From assembly GCA_964502175.1 (NCBI GenBank), contig CAZCVE010000007.1, positions 62,001 to 126,000 on the forward strand: a stretch of 64,000 nt of DNA, given 5' to 3'. The notes under the pieces are model-generated. The model had not been told where the DNA came from. It made no database searches and saw nothing but the letters and a program-made list of their open reading frames with translations. This DNA comes from JAFLCL01 sp964502175 (GTDB lineage: Bacteria > Myxococcota_A > Polyangia > Polyangiales > Sandaracinaceae). The position numbers and the translations under genes were made by a program. Positions 8,110-15,309 of the stretch are shown here, piece by piece; within the stretch, counting starts at the first letter, position 1; each line of letters begins with the position of its first letter.

Positions 8110-8170
8110 AAGCCCGAAGGGCTTGCACCGCAGAGCGATGCCCTACTGCCCCTGGCTTCAGCCAGTGGGC
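8110..8170 (-). terminator. Two hairpins downstream of the amidase gene
   Basis: Two perfect or near-perfect inverted repeats lie in the 182-base gap between the amidase stop and the thiolase start. The first is AAGCCC-GAA-GGGCTT at 8110-8124. The second is centred on CTGGCT-TC-AGCCAG at 8152-8165, with flanks GCCC/GGGC that extend it to 8148-8170. They lie after the amidase stop on the minus strand, so termination or mRNA end protection is likely. There is no T-run. A dispersed REP-like element is an alternative. Confidence 0.5.
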
Positions 8171-8204
8171 ACTCCACGCTCGCGCCCGAACACCGCGTTG
8201 ACGA

Positions 8205-9560
8205 TCAGGCGATGCCGGGCGGCACGAACACGCCGCCGCGGATCGACTCGAGCTCCTTCGCGAGCGTGATCACGCGCGCGTCCTCGCCGGGGCGTCCGAT
8301 GATCTGCACGCCTGTGGGCATGCCGTCGATGATCGACCACGGCACGCTCGCCGCCGGGGCGCCCGTGATGTTGCCCGCGGCGGTGAACGCGCCGAGGTGC
8401 GCGAGCTCGCGGAACTGGAACTCGGGCGTGAGATCGCGCGTCGAGCCCACGCGCGGTGCGATCACGGCGGTCGAGGGCGTGAGCACGACGTCGCAGTCGA
8501 GCATGGCCTCGATCGATCGCTTCGAGAGCGCCTCGTGGAGAGCCCGCGCTTCTTCGGCCGTGCGCTTGCGACCCTCTGCGCGGAACCAGCGCGTCACGGG
8601 CTGGAGCTTCGACTCGAAGAACACGGGCACCGCCGCGAGCAGGCGCTGGTAGATCGGCATGAACTCGGTGAGCGAGGCCTTCGCGCCCTCGATCGACACC
8701 ACGCGATGTCCCGCGCGCTCGAGCGCCTGCGCCGCTTGCTCTGCGGCCTCCACGCACACCGCGTCGGTCTTGCCGAGCGGCGAGCGAACGAGGAGGCCGA
8801 TCTTCATGCGCGGCGCGCGGGTGCGGGCGATCGTGAGGAACGACCCCGAGCTGCCGACGCGATGTCCGGTGAGCACGTCGAGCAACGCAGCGCCGTCTTC
8901 GACCGTGCGCGCGATCGGGCCGATGGCCGTCATGCCGAGCTCGTCGAGCTCCGCGTGCGGGTTCGGCACGCGACCGCGCGTTGGCTTGTGTCCGAAGAGG
9001 CCGCAGTACGCGGCCGGGATGCGGATCGAGCCTGCGCCATCCGAGCCCGGCGCGATCGGCAGCATGCGCGCGGCGACCGTGGCCGAGGCGCCGCCGCTCG
9101 AGCCACCGGCCGTGCGCTCGACGTTCCATGGGTTGCGCGTGGGCGGGTGGATGTCGGGCTCGACGACGGGAAGGAGCGCGAGCTCGGACGTGGTCGTCTT
9201 GCCGAGGATGATGAAGCCTGCGCGCTTCATCGTCGCGACGAGCGAGTCGTCGATCGGGCCCGGCACTGGCGGCAGGCCGCGCGTGCCGTTGCGGCTGATC
9301 ACACCGAGCACGAAGTGCAGATCCTTGATGCCCGTGGGCACGCCGTGGAACGGGCCGTTGCTCGCCGCGCCGCGCGATCGGTCCGCGTTCTTCGCCGCGA
9401 GGACCGCGCGGTTCTTGATCACGCGCACGAACGCCGTGTAGCGCCCGTCGAGGCGAGCGATCCGCGCGAGGTAGTGACGAACGAGCTCTTCGCTCTCGAG
9501 CTTGCCCTCGCGGATCTGCGCCGCTTGCTCGAGGGCCGTGAGGTCGTGGAGCTCGGTCAT
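8205..9560 (-). CDS. Amidase-signature hydrolase
   Basis: A 451-residue protein of the amidase signature family (Ser-cisSer-Lys hydrolases: amidases, GatA-like and fatty-acid-amide-hydrolase-like enzymes). The triad can be placed: K79 in PTGIKDL, cis-Ser155 in AGGSSGGASA and nucleophile S178 in GSDGAGSIRIPA. GatA can be argued against because no gatB or gatC is nearby and the C-terminal part differs, so a small-molecule amidase is likely; the substrate is unknown. No signal peptide is present, so it should be cytoplasmic. Its start overlaps the sthA stop by four bases (ATGA), an odd pairing with no obvious metabolic link. Confidence 0.92.
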   Translation of the reverse strand: MTELHDLTALEQAAQIREGKLESEELVRHYLARIARLDGRYTAFVRVIKNRAVLAAKNADRSRGAASNGPFHGVPTGIKDLHFVLGVISRNGTRGLPPVPGPIDDSLVATMKRAGFIILGKTTTSELALLPVVEPDIHPPTRNPWNVERTAGGSSGGASATVAARMLPIAPGSDGAGSIRIPAAYCGLFGHKPTRGRVPNPHAELDELGMTAIGPIARTVEDGAALLDVLTGHRVGSSGSFLTIARTRAPRMKIGLLVRSPLGKTDAVCVEAAEQAAQALERAGHRVVSIEGAKASLTEFMPIYQRLLAAVPVFFESKLQPVTRWFRAEGRKRTAEEARALHEALSKRSIEAMLDCDVVLTPSTAVIAPRVGSTRDLTPEFQFRELAHLGAFTAAGNITGAPAASVPWSIIDGMPTGVQIIGRPGEDARVITLAKELESIRGGVFVPPGIA

Positions 9561-11008
9561 CGCGATGCCTCTTCTTCGTTTCGTGTGCCGGTCTCGGCGC
9601 GAGAGAGCGCCCCGAGCGCGGCGTAGGCCGCGTACTTGTAGGCCTCGGACAGCGTCGGGTAGTTGAAGACCATGTCGATGAACGCGTCGACGGTGCCGCC
9701 CGCGTGCAAGACGGCCTGGCCGATGTGCACCTGCTCCGACGCGCGCTCGCCGATGATGTGCACGCCGAGCAGCGCGCGCGTCTCGGCGTGGACGACGAGC
9801 TTCGTCATGCCCTCGTGATCGCCCGCGATCATGCCGCGCGCGTTGTCCTTGTGCTGCGCGCGACCGACGACGTACGGGATGCCCTCGGCCTTGCAGCTCT
9901 CCTCGGTGTGACCGACGCAGCTGACCTCGGGGATCGTGTAGATGCCATACGGCCAGATGCGCGAGACGTTCTTCTTGTAGGCGATGTCGAACGCGTGACA
10001 GACGGCGACGCGCGCCTGCTCCATCGACGTCGACGCGAGCGCGGGAAAGCCGATCACGTCGCCCGCGGCGTAGATGCTCGGCACCTGCGTGCGGAAGCGA
10101 TCGTCGACCTTCAGCGCGCCGCGCTCGTCGGCGGCGAGGCCCACGCTCTCGAGGCCGAGGCCGTCCGTGTTGCCCACGCGGCCCGCGGCGAAGAGGAGCT
10201 TCTCACAGGTGAGCACCGAGCCGTCGGCGAGATCGCAGAGCAGCTTGCCGTCCGCGTCGCGGTGGATCGCGCCCCAGCGATGTCCCTTTCGGATCTCGAT
10301 GTTCAAGCGCTCGCGCATCGATCGCTCGAGCGCCTGGCCGATCTCGTGATCGAGGAACGAGAGGAATTGCGTGCGCGCCTCGACGAGCGTGACCTTCACG
10401 CCGAGCGCCGCGAACATGCACGCGTACTCGCAGCCGATGACGCCCGCTCCAAGCACGACGAGGCGATCCGGGAGGTGATCGAGCGCGAGGATCTCGTCCG
10501 AGTCGTAGACGTCGGGCTCGCTGATGGGCACGTCGGGCGGGTTGCGCGGCGAGCTGCCCGTCGCGATCAGCGTGAAGCGCGTCTCGATCTCGCGACGTGA
10601 GCCGTCGATCGCCTCGAGCTCGAGGCGGTGAGGATCGAGGAAGCGCGCGCGACCGCGCACGAGCTCGACGCCATGACGATCGAGGTTCTCGCGGATGCGT
10701 CGGCTCTCGCTGCGCGCGATCGCGTCCTTGCGCGCGATGAGTCGCGGCACCGCTGCGTGCTGATCCTCCATCTCGACGGCGATGCCGTAGAGATCGCGCG
10801 CGCGAAAGCCCGAGAGGTAGAGCGCGGTCTCGCGCAGCGTCTTGCTCGGCAGCGTGCCCGTGTGCACCGCCGCGCCGCCCGGCTCGATCGCCTTCTCGAC
10901 CACGAGCACGCGATGGCCGAAGTACGCGGCCTGCACGGCGCCCTTCTCGCCCGCAGGGCCCGCGCCGAGCACCACGAGGTCGTAGCGATCGAGGGGACGA
11001 TCGTTCAT
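9557..11008 (-). CDS. sthA: Soluble pyridine nucleotide transhydrogenase
   Basis: A 483-residue flavoprotein of the disulfide oxidoreductase superfamily that moves reducing equivalents between NADPH and NAD+. The FAD-binding GAGPAGEKGA is near the N-terminus and the NAD(P)-binding GAGVIGCEYA in the middle. The redox CxxxxC of relatives such as lipoamide dehydrogenase is replaced by HTGTLPSKTLRE, which is the SthA hallmark. GRVGNTDGLGLESVGL, AAGDVIGFPALAS and GIYTIPEVSCVGHTEE are also SthA-like. The start MNDRPLDRYD was chosen; the frame is open for 15 more codons, but SthA proteins start close to the FAD motif. It is the first gene of an operon with the amidase. Confidence 0.93.
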   Translation of the reverse strand: MNDRPLDRYDLVVLGAGPAGEKGAVQAAYFGHRVLVVEKAIEPGGAAVHTGTLPSKTLRETALYLSGFRARDLYGIAVEMEDQHAAVPRLIARKDAIARSESRRIRENLDRHGVELVRGRARFLDPHRLELEAIDGSRREIETRFTLIATGSSPRNPPDVPISEPDVYDSDEILALDHLPDRLVVLGAGVIGCEYACMFAALGVKVTLVEARTQFLSFLDHEIGQALERSMRERLNIEIRKGHRWGAIHRDADGKLLCDLADGSVLTCEKLLFAAGRVGNTDGLGLESVGLAADERGALKVDDRFRTQVPSIYAAGDVIGFPALASTSMEQARVAVCHAFDIAYKKNVSRIWPYGIYTIPEVSCVGHTEESCKAEGIPYVVGRAQHKDNARGMIAGDHEGMTKLVVHAETRALLGVHIIGERASEQVHIGQAVLHAGGTVDAFIDMVFNYPTLSEAYKYAAYAALGALSRAETGTRNEEEASR

Positions 11009-11074
11009 GGGCCACGACCGTACACGACTCGGGGCGGCGTTGAGTCTTGGCATGGGACCGGCTTACCGTGACCC

Positions 11075-12163
11075 ATGACCTCGGAGATGGCGCGACGTGG
11101 CTCACCTTCCTCGGCTCTGCTCACGACGCTGCTTCGCCGGATCGCGCTCGGTCTTCCCCTCGCGTCGATCGTGGCCGTTGGCGGCTGTTCCTGCGAGAGC
11201 AGGGGCACGGGTGGCTGCACCGTGGTGGGCTCGAGAGAGGTGAGTGTGACCGCGTCGGCGGTCCGGTCACTGAGTGACTGCCGGTCACTATGTCCCGCCG
11301 GCGGCACCGGTCCCGGTTCGAGCAGCGTCTCGGCCTGTTCGCTCGTCGACGTCATCCCGGACGCGGCGCTGCCGGATGCGCCTGCCGTGGCGCTCGACGC
11401 GGCGACCTTCGACGAAGACGCGTGGATGCTCGACGACTCGAGCGTGGCCGACGGTGGTCTCCTGCTCGCCGATGGCGGGGCCGCCGATCCGTACGCGGGT
11501 GTCGTCGTCCGGATCCGGTGCGAGTACGAGTCGTGCAACTACGCAGGCCGGCTTCCGTCGTACGCGAGCTCCGCGGCTTCGCGAAGCGCGGACATCGGGG
11601 CGTGGCTCGCCGACACCGCGTCGCTCGAGGCGGCCGCGATCCCAGCCTTCGCCGAGCTGCGGCGCGAGCTGCTCGCGCACGGAGCGCCCGCTCCGCTCAT
11701 CGAGGCCGCGCGGCGAGCGCAGCGCGACGAGGTGCGTCACGCGCGGACCGTCGGTCGCCTGGCGCGAGCTGCGGGCGCACGTCCGCGCGGGTTTCGGCCG
11801 GTACCCATCGAGCCCCGTGATCTCGAGTCGCTGGCCACGCTCAACGCCACGGAAGGGTGCGTCCGTGAGGCGCACGGCGCGCTCGTGGCGCACGCGCAAG
11901 GCCTGCACGCCACCGACACCGTCGTCCGCCGGGTGTTCGCGCGGATCGCTCGTGACGAGGCTCGCCACGCGCTCTTGTCGCTCGCGGTCGATGAGTGGGT
12001 CAGGCCTCGCTTGCGCGAGCCGCAGCGGCGGCGTGTGCAGGCCGCGAAGGAGCAGGCTCACGCATCCCTCGTCCTCGGCGCCCTCGAGGCCCCGACGGTG
12101 CGCGATCCGCTCGGTCTCCCCAACGAAGAGACACGACACGCCCTCGCCAAGCTCTGCGTCTGA
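11075..12163 (+). CDS. Exported ferritin-like diiron lipoprotein
   Basis: A 362-residue protein with a signal peptide and lipobox AVGGC (Cys38), then about 130 residues of Ser/Asp/Ala-rich, Cys-containing sequence, then a ferritin-like four-helix domain at about 175-320. The likely diiron ligands are E185 (TASLEAAAIPAF), E219 and H222 (RDEVRHA), E265 or E260 (ATEGCVREAHGA), and E295 and H298 (RDEARHA); this is the paired ExxH arrangement of ferritin-like enzymes. Cytoplasmic ferritins store iron, whereas an envelope-anchored version more likely is an oxidase, a peroxide-handling or a metal-sensing protein. A perfect hairpin follows the stop. The substrate is unknown. Confidence 0.82.
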   Translation: MTSEMARRGSPSSALLTTLLRRIALGLPLASIVAVGGCSCESRGTGGCTVVGSREVSVTASAVRSLSDCRSLCPAGGTGPGSSSVSACSLVDVIPDAALPDAPAVALDAATFDEDAWMLDDSSVADGGLLLADGGAADPYAGVVVRIRCEYESCNYAGRLPSYASSAASRSADIGAWLADTASLEAAAIPAFAELRRELLAHGAPAPLIEAARRAQRDEVRHARTVGRLARAAGARPRGFRPVPIEPRDLESLATLNATEGCVREAHGALVAHAQGLHATDTVVRRVFARIARDEARHALLSLAVDEWVRPRLREPQRRRVQAAKEQAHASLVLGALEAPTVRDPLGLPNEETRHALAKLCV

Positions 12164-12165
12164 CC

Positions 12166-12183
12166 GCGGAGGAGAACCTCCGC
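12166..12183 (+). terminator. Hairpin after the ferritin-like gene
   Basis: A perfect 7-base inverted repeat GCGGAGG-AGAA-CCTCCGC begins three bases after the stop codon. There is no following T-run, so Rho-independent termination is only possible. It could also separate expression of the next gene, which starts 36 bases later. Confidence 0.45.
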
Positions 12184-12218
12184 ACCGTGGAACTCCCGAT
12201 CCTGTAGGCTCACTCGCC

Positions 12219-12653
12219 ATGACTTCACGACTCACCACGAAGCCTCGCGTCCCCCTCTTCTCGACGGGTCTCGCCGCTGCGGGCGTCGCGCTCGCCGCGA
12301 CCAGCGGTGGCTGCGGTGACGGGATGGGATCCCTCGATGCCGGCGTCGACAGCACGGTCGCGCCCATGCCGCCCCCACAGGACACGGGCCCTCTCGTCGA
12401 TGCGCCGATGACGATCGATGCGATGCCGTCCGACGCCGCGCGCGTGCCGATGGTCGATGGCTCGCTCGAGCCGGTCGACGCGGGCGACCCGCCGCCGATG
12501 CCGCCGATGCCGCCGCCGCTCGATGCCGCGGACGATCCCGACGGGGGCGTGATCGCGCCGATGCCGCCTCCGATGCCGCCGCCGATGGATCCGCCCCCGA
12601 TGCCGGATCCGCCGATGCCGCCGCCTCCGCCGATGCCGGCGCCCAAGTCGTGA
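12219..12653 (+). CDS. Pro/Met-rich exported protein
   Basis: A 144-residue protein. The N-terminal 30 residues form a signal peptide (VPLFSTGLAAAGVALAATSG) followed by Cys32 in SGGC, a weak lipobox. The rest is low complexity: an Asp-rich segment (LVDAPMTIDAMPSDAA) and then a C-terminal 50 residues dominated by MPPP, MPPPMDPPP and PPMP repeats. There is no recognisable domain. Its stop overlaps the start of the JmjC-like gene by four bases (GTGA), so the two are co-translated. It could be a surface protein, or a substrate or scaffold for the hydroxylase; the repeats would suit prolyl hydroxylation, but this is inference. Confidence 0.7.
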   Translation: MTSRLTTKPRVPLFSTGLAAAGVALAATSGGCGDGMGSLDAGVDSTVAPMPPPQDTGPLVDAPMTIDAMPSDAARVPMVDGSLEPVDAGDPPPMPPMPPPLDAADDPDGGVIAPMPPPMPPPMDPPPMPDPPMPPPPPMPAPKS

Positions 12654-13663
12654 GCGACGAGCCCGCGCCGCGGCTCGCCGACGCGTGGGAGGGATGGATC
12701 GCAGAGAACCTGCTGCGCGGGGCATCACAGGCAGAGGTGATCGCGAGCCTGGTCGAAGAAGGTCTCGACGAGGCCGATGCGCGAGCGCGCGTGCGAGCGA
12801 TCGCGACCTCGCCGATCCTCCGCGCCGCCACGCCGTTCGCGCGCGAGTCGCGGCGCCTGCGCACGTTCGCGAAGCTCGATCGCGCGCGGTGGGCTGCGCT
12901 GCCGCGACCCACCGAGGTGCCGCGCGAGCCGTGGCCAGGCCGTGATGCGTTCTTCGAGCGCTACTGGGCGCCGGGCGCGCCCGTGATCTTCACGGACGTC
13001 GTCACGCGCTGGCCCGCGATGGAGCGCTGGTCGCTCGACTCGCTCGAGGCGCGCTTCGGCGACGCGGAGATCCGCATCACGTCGGGGCGCGAGGCCTACG
13101 GCCGCGACTACGACGTCGACGCGAAGAAGCTCGAGACCGCCGCGACGCTGCGTGAGTACGTCGCGCGCATCCGTCGCGAGCCCGTCTCGAACGATCACTA
13201 CATGATCGCGCGCAACCGCAACGTGCGTGACGTGCTCGCGGGCCTGCTGGACGACGTGGTCTTGCCCGAAGGTGTGTTCCGCGACGACGTCTCGGACGGC
13301 GCGGCGTTCTGGCTCGGCCCTGCAGGCACCATCACGCCGCTCCACCACGACACGAGCAACATCTTCTTCTGCCAGGTCGTGGGTCGAAAGCGGTACCGCA
13401 TGATCGCGCCGCTCGAGATCGGCGTGCTCGACGGAGCGCGCTCGATGTACGCAGCGATCGATCCCGACGCGCCCGACCTCGAGCGCTTCGCGTGGTGGAA
13501 GGGCGTGAACGTGCGCGACTTCGTGCTCGCGCCCGGCGAGGCGCTCTTCATCCCCGTGGGCTGGTGGCACCACGTGACCGCGCTGGACGTGTCGATGAGC
13601 CTCGCGATCAACGCGTTCGATCGCGCGAACCGCTGGGATTGGTTCGTCCCCTCGCGCGACTGA
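12650..13663 (+). CDS. JmjC/cupin_8-type Fe(II), 2-oxoglutarate hydroxylase
   Basis: A 337-residue cytoplasmic oxygenase of the factor-inhibiting-HIF/cupin-8 family. The iron triad is visible: H232 and D234 in ITPLHHDTSN and distal H307 in IPVGWWHHV. K247 in VVGRKRYRMI is in the position of the 2-oxoglutarate-binding lysine, and W-rich strands flank the site. The first 60 residues form a helical bundle (GASQAEVIASLVEEGLDEAD) often found before cupin-8 domains in myxobacteria. Members hydroxylate protein side chains or modify tRNA or small molecules. The GTG start sits inside the stop of the Pro/Met-rich gene, tying the two together. Confidence 0.9.
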   Translation: MSDEPAPRLADAWEGWIAENLLRGASQAEVIASLVEEGLDEADARARVRAIATSPILRAATPFARESRRLRTFAKLDRARWAALPRPTEVPREPWPGRDAFFERYWAPGAPVIFTDVVTRWPAMERWSLDSLEARFGDAEIRITSGREAYGRDYDVDAKKLETAATLREYVARIRREPVSNDHYMIARNRNVRDVLAGLLDDVVLPEGVFRDDVSDGAAFWLGPAGTITPLHHDTSNIFFCQVVGRKRYRMIAPLEIGVLDGARSMYAAIDPDAPDLERFAWWKGVNVRDFVLAPGEALFIPVGWWHHVTALDVSMSLAINAFDRANRWDWFVPSRD

Positions 13664-13703
13664 GTCGCTTGACCGACAGGCGCGGAATTGCGCCAATCGG
13701 CGG

Positions 13704-14305
13704 ATGGGATTCGAGGCCAAGGCGCGTGTGACGATCGGCGGCGAGGTGCGTGAGTCGGTGCGGGTGCACCTCGACTCCGCGGCCCTCGAGATCGGCGGAC
13801 GTCCGGCACGCACGTTCGCGCTCGCCGAGCTGCGTGGGCTCGCGACGAAGGGCGGTGTGCTCTCGTTCACCTCGAGCCTCGGCGTGGTGACGGTGGCGCT
13901 CGGTGAGGCTGCGCCCTCGTGGGCCGCGAAGATGAAGGCGCCGCCGAGCCGCGCGAAGAAGCTCGGCCTCGCGAGCGGCAAGCGCGTCGCGCTGATCGGA
14001 GTGGACATGCCGCGCTGACCGCGGAGATCGAGGCTGCAGGCGCGACGCTCGTCGAGGGCCGCGGTGCGGTCGATCTCCTGTTCGTGTCCGTGCGCGCCAC
14101 GCGAGAGCTCGACGCGCTCTCGACGCATGCGAAGCGGCTCGCGGAGGGCGGCGGCATCTGGGTGCTGCGTGAGAAGGGAAAGACCGCGCCCGTGCCCGAG
14201 GCGGCCGTGCGCGAGGCAGCGGCGAAGGCGGGCCTCGTCGACGTGAACGTGGCCTCGTTCTCCGAGACGCTCACGGCCGAGAAGCTGGTGCGCCGAAAGG
14301 CGTGA
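13704..14305 (+). pseudogene. DUF3052-like protein interrupted by a -1 frameshift
   Basis: The first part (13704-14018, 104 residues, starting MGFEAKARVTIGGE) ends in KKLGLASGKRVALIGVDMP, the opening of a DUF3052-type domain. A stop follows at 14016-14018. The expected continuation, ALTAEIEAAGATLVEGRG, then DLLFVSVRATRELDAL, GGGIWVLREKGK and AAKAGLVDVNVASFSET, is present in the -1 frame from about 14012 to the stop at 14305. One missing base near 14010-14014 (CCGCG) would restore a 200-residue protein. It is either a recently broken gene, an assembly error, or, less likely, programmed frameshifting; there is no slippery heptamer. Confidence 0.75.
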
Positions 14306-14337
14306 CTCGAGCTCGGTCGAGTCGAGTTTGGCCGATC

Positions 14338-14351
14338 CAGCCCTTGGGCTG
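14338..14351. terminator. Hairpin between convergent genes
   Basis: CAGCCC-TT-GGGCTG is a perfect 6-base inverted repeat in the 47-base gap between the DUF3052-like gene (plus) and the STAS-like gene (minus). It could terminate both. There is no T-run. Confidence 0.4.
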
Positions 14352-14352
14352 C

Positions 14353-14850
14353 TCAGCGCTCCGCGAGGTCGCCGAGCCCTGCGTCAGCGAGCGTCGCGAG
14401 GATGGGCTCCAGCAGTGGGGCGTCTCCCGTTACCCCGCGCGCACGAAGCTCCTCGTCGATCCAAGCCACGGCGGGCGTGATCCGATCGAAGGCGCGCATC
14501 TTGGCGCCGTCGACGGGCATCGACGCCAGCCCCGCGAGCATCGCGCGGACGAGCGCACCGCCGAGGCCGGTGCTGGGCGCGACGAGCGCTGCGGCAGCGA
14601 AGTCCCGCCGGTGACGAGTGACGAGGCCCGTGTAGAACCGTCGCATCCGATCCGACGCGCGCGCGGTCTCGGCGGTCGTCTTCGCGACCTGCACCAACAC
14701 GCGTGGCGCGGGCTGACTCCGAACGAATTCGCCGATCGCTCGCTCGTAGGCGAGCGCCGACGGCTCGGGGAGCGGTCCACGAAACCCGACGAACATCGCG
14801 TGCCGCGTCGACGCCACGACGTGCGTCGGCGTCCTCAGCGCGATCACCAC
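14353..14850 (-). CDS. STAS/SpoIIAA-like protein of unknown function
   Basis: About 165 residues if it begins at the GTG at 14850. The body (MFVGFRGPLPEPSALAYERA; VLVQVAKTTAETARASDR; GGALVRAMLAGL; DRITPAVAWIDEELRARG) has the alternating strand-helix layout of the STAS-like single-domain proteins that are very common in myxobacteria and have no assigned job. The start is uncertain: an ATG at 14796 is possible, and the frame is open to 15072 but would then overlap the plus-strand gene at 14997. It would be cytoplasmic. Confidence 0.6.
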   Translation of the reverse strand: MVIALRTPTHVVASTRHAMFVGFRGPLPEPSALAYERAIGEFVRSQPAPRVLVQVAKTTAETARASDRMRRFYTGLVTRHRRDFAAAALVAPSTGLGGALVRAMLAGLASMPVDGAKMRAFDRITPAVAWIDEELRARGVTGDAPLLEPILATLADAGLGDLAER

Positions 14851-14996
14851 CCCGCTCAACCGAGGCCCTCGCGCGCGAGCCGAGATGGGTGCGATTGCGC
14901 CGACGAGGTGGCCACGCGACGAAGGTATCAGAGGATGCGGGACACGCGTCCGCGTCGACTCGACGCGCGCGGCGCCGACTGGAGTAGCCTCGAGGA

Positions 14997-15263
14997 ATGC
15001 TGCAACCGTGCTCATCGTGCGGCCGACACGTTCGCGCTGCGGAACCTGCGTGCCCGTTCTGCCGCGCGGCACTCGCGCCCCAGTCGACTTCGCGCCCGGC
15101 AGAGTCCGATGACGGCGCTCGCCCCGCCTCTCGCAACGACATCGTCTTCGGCGTCGCGGTGGGCGTCGTCGCAGTGTCGGCCGTGCTCTTCGGTTCGGCT
15201 TGCGCTGCGTACGGCGCGCCGACGCCCGATCGGGACGCTGCCGTCACGCCCGACGCGCGCTGA
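14997..15263 (+). CDS. Small zinc-ribbon protein with one membrane helix
   Basis: An 88-residue protein with a zinc-ribbon made by CSSCG (Cys5/Cys8) and CPFC (Cys19/Cys22), a polar linker, and one transmembrane segment at about 49-70 (IVFGVAVGVVAVSAVLFGSA), followed by a short Cys-containing tail with TPDRDAAVTPDAR. The tail matches the Asp/Ala linkers of the lipoproteins around it. Proteins of this layout are frequent in the Sandaracinus group and have no known function. A minus-strand STAS-like gene lies upstream. Confidence 0.7.
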   Translation: MLQPCSSCGRHVRAAEPACPFCRAALAPQSTSRPAESDDGARPASRNDIVFGVAVGVVAVSAVLFGSACAAYGAPTPDRDAAVTPDAR

Positions 15264-15309
15264 TGGATCGCTCACGAGCTCGACGCGGGACGCGACTATC
15301 ATCGCGGCG

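Noticed and set aside
5935..8652. A plus-strand open frame of about 900 codons
   Set aside because: It is opposite the ankyrin, thiolase and amidase genes, whose motifs are clear. The translation is Arg/His/Ala-rich and domain-free, as expected for an antisense frame in very GC-rich DNA.
8205..9560. GatA, glutamyl-tRNA amidotransferase subunit A
   Set aside because: The amidase signature fits, but gatB and gatC are absent and the pairing is with sthA; a general amidase call is safer.
13919..14305. A separate 128-residue gene at the DUF3052 locus
   Set aside because: Only the part after about 14012 is protein-like, and it continues the domain from the other frame.
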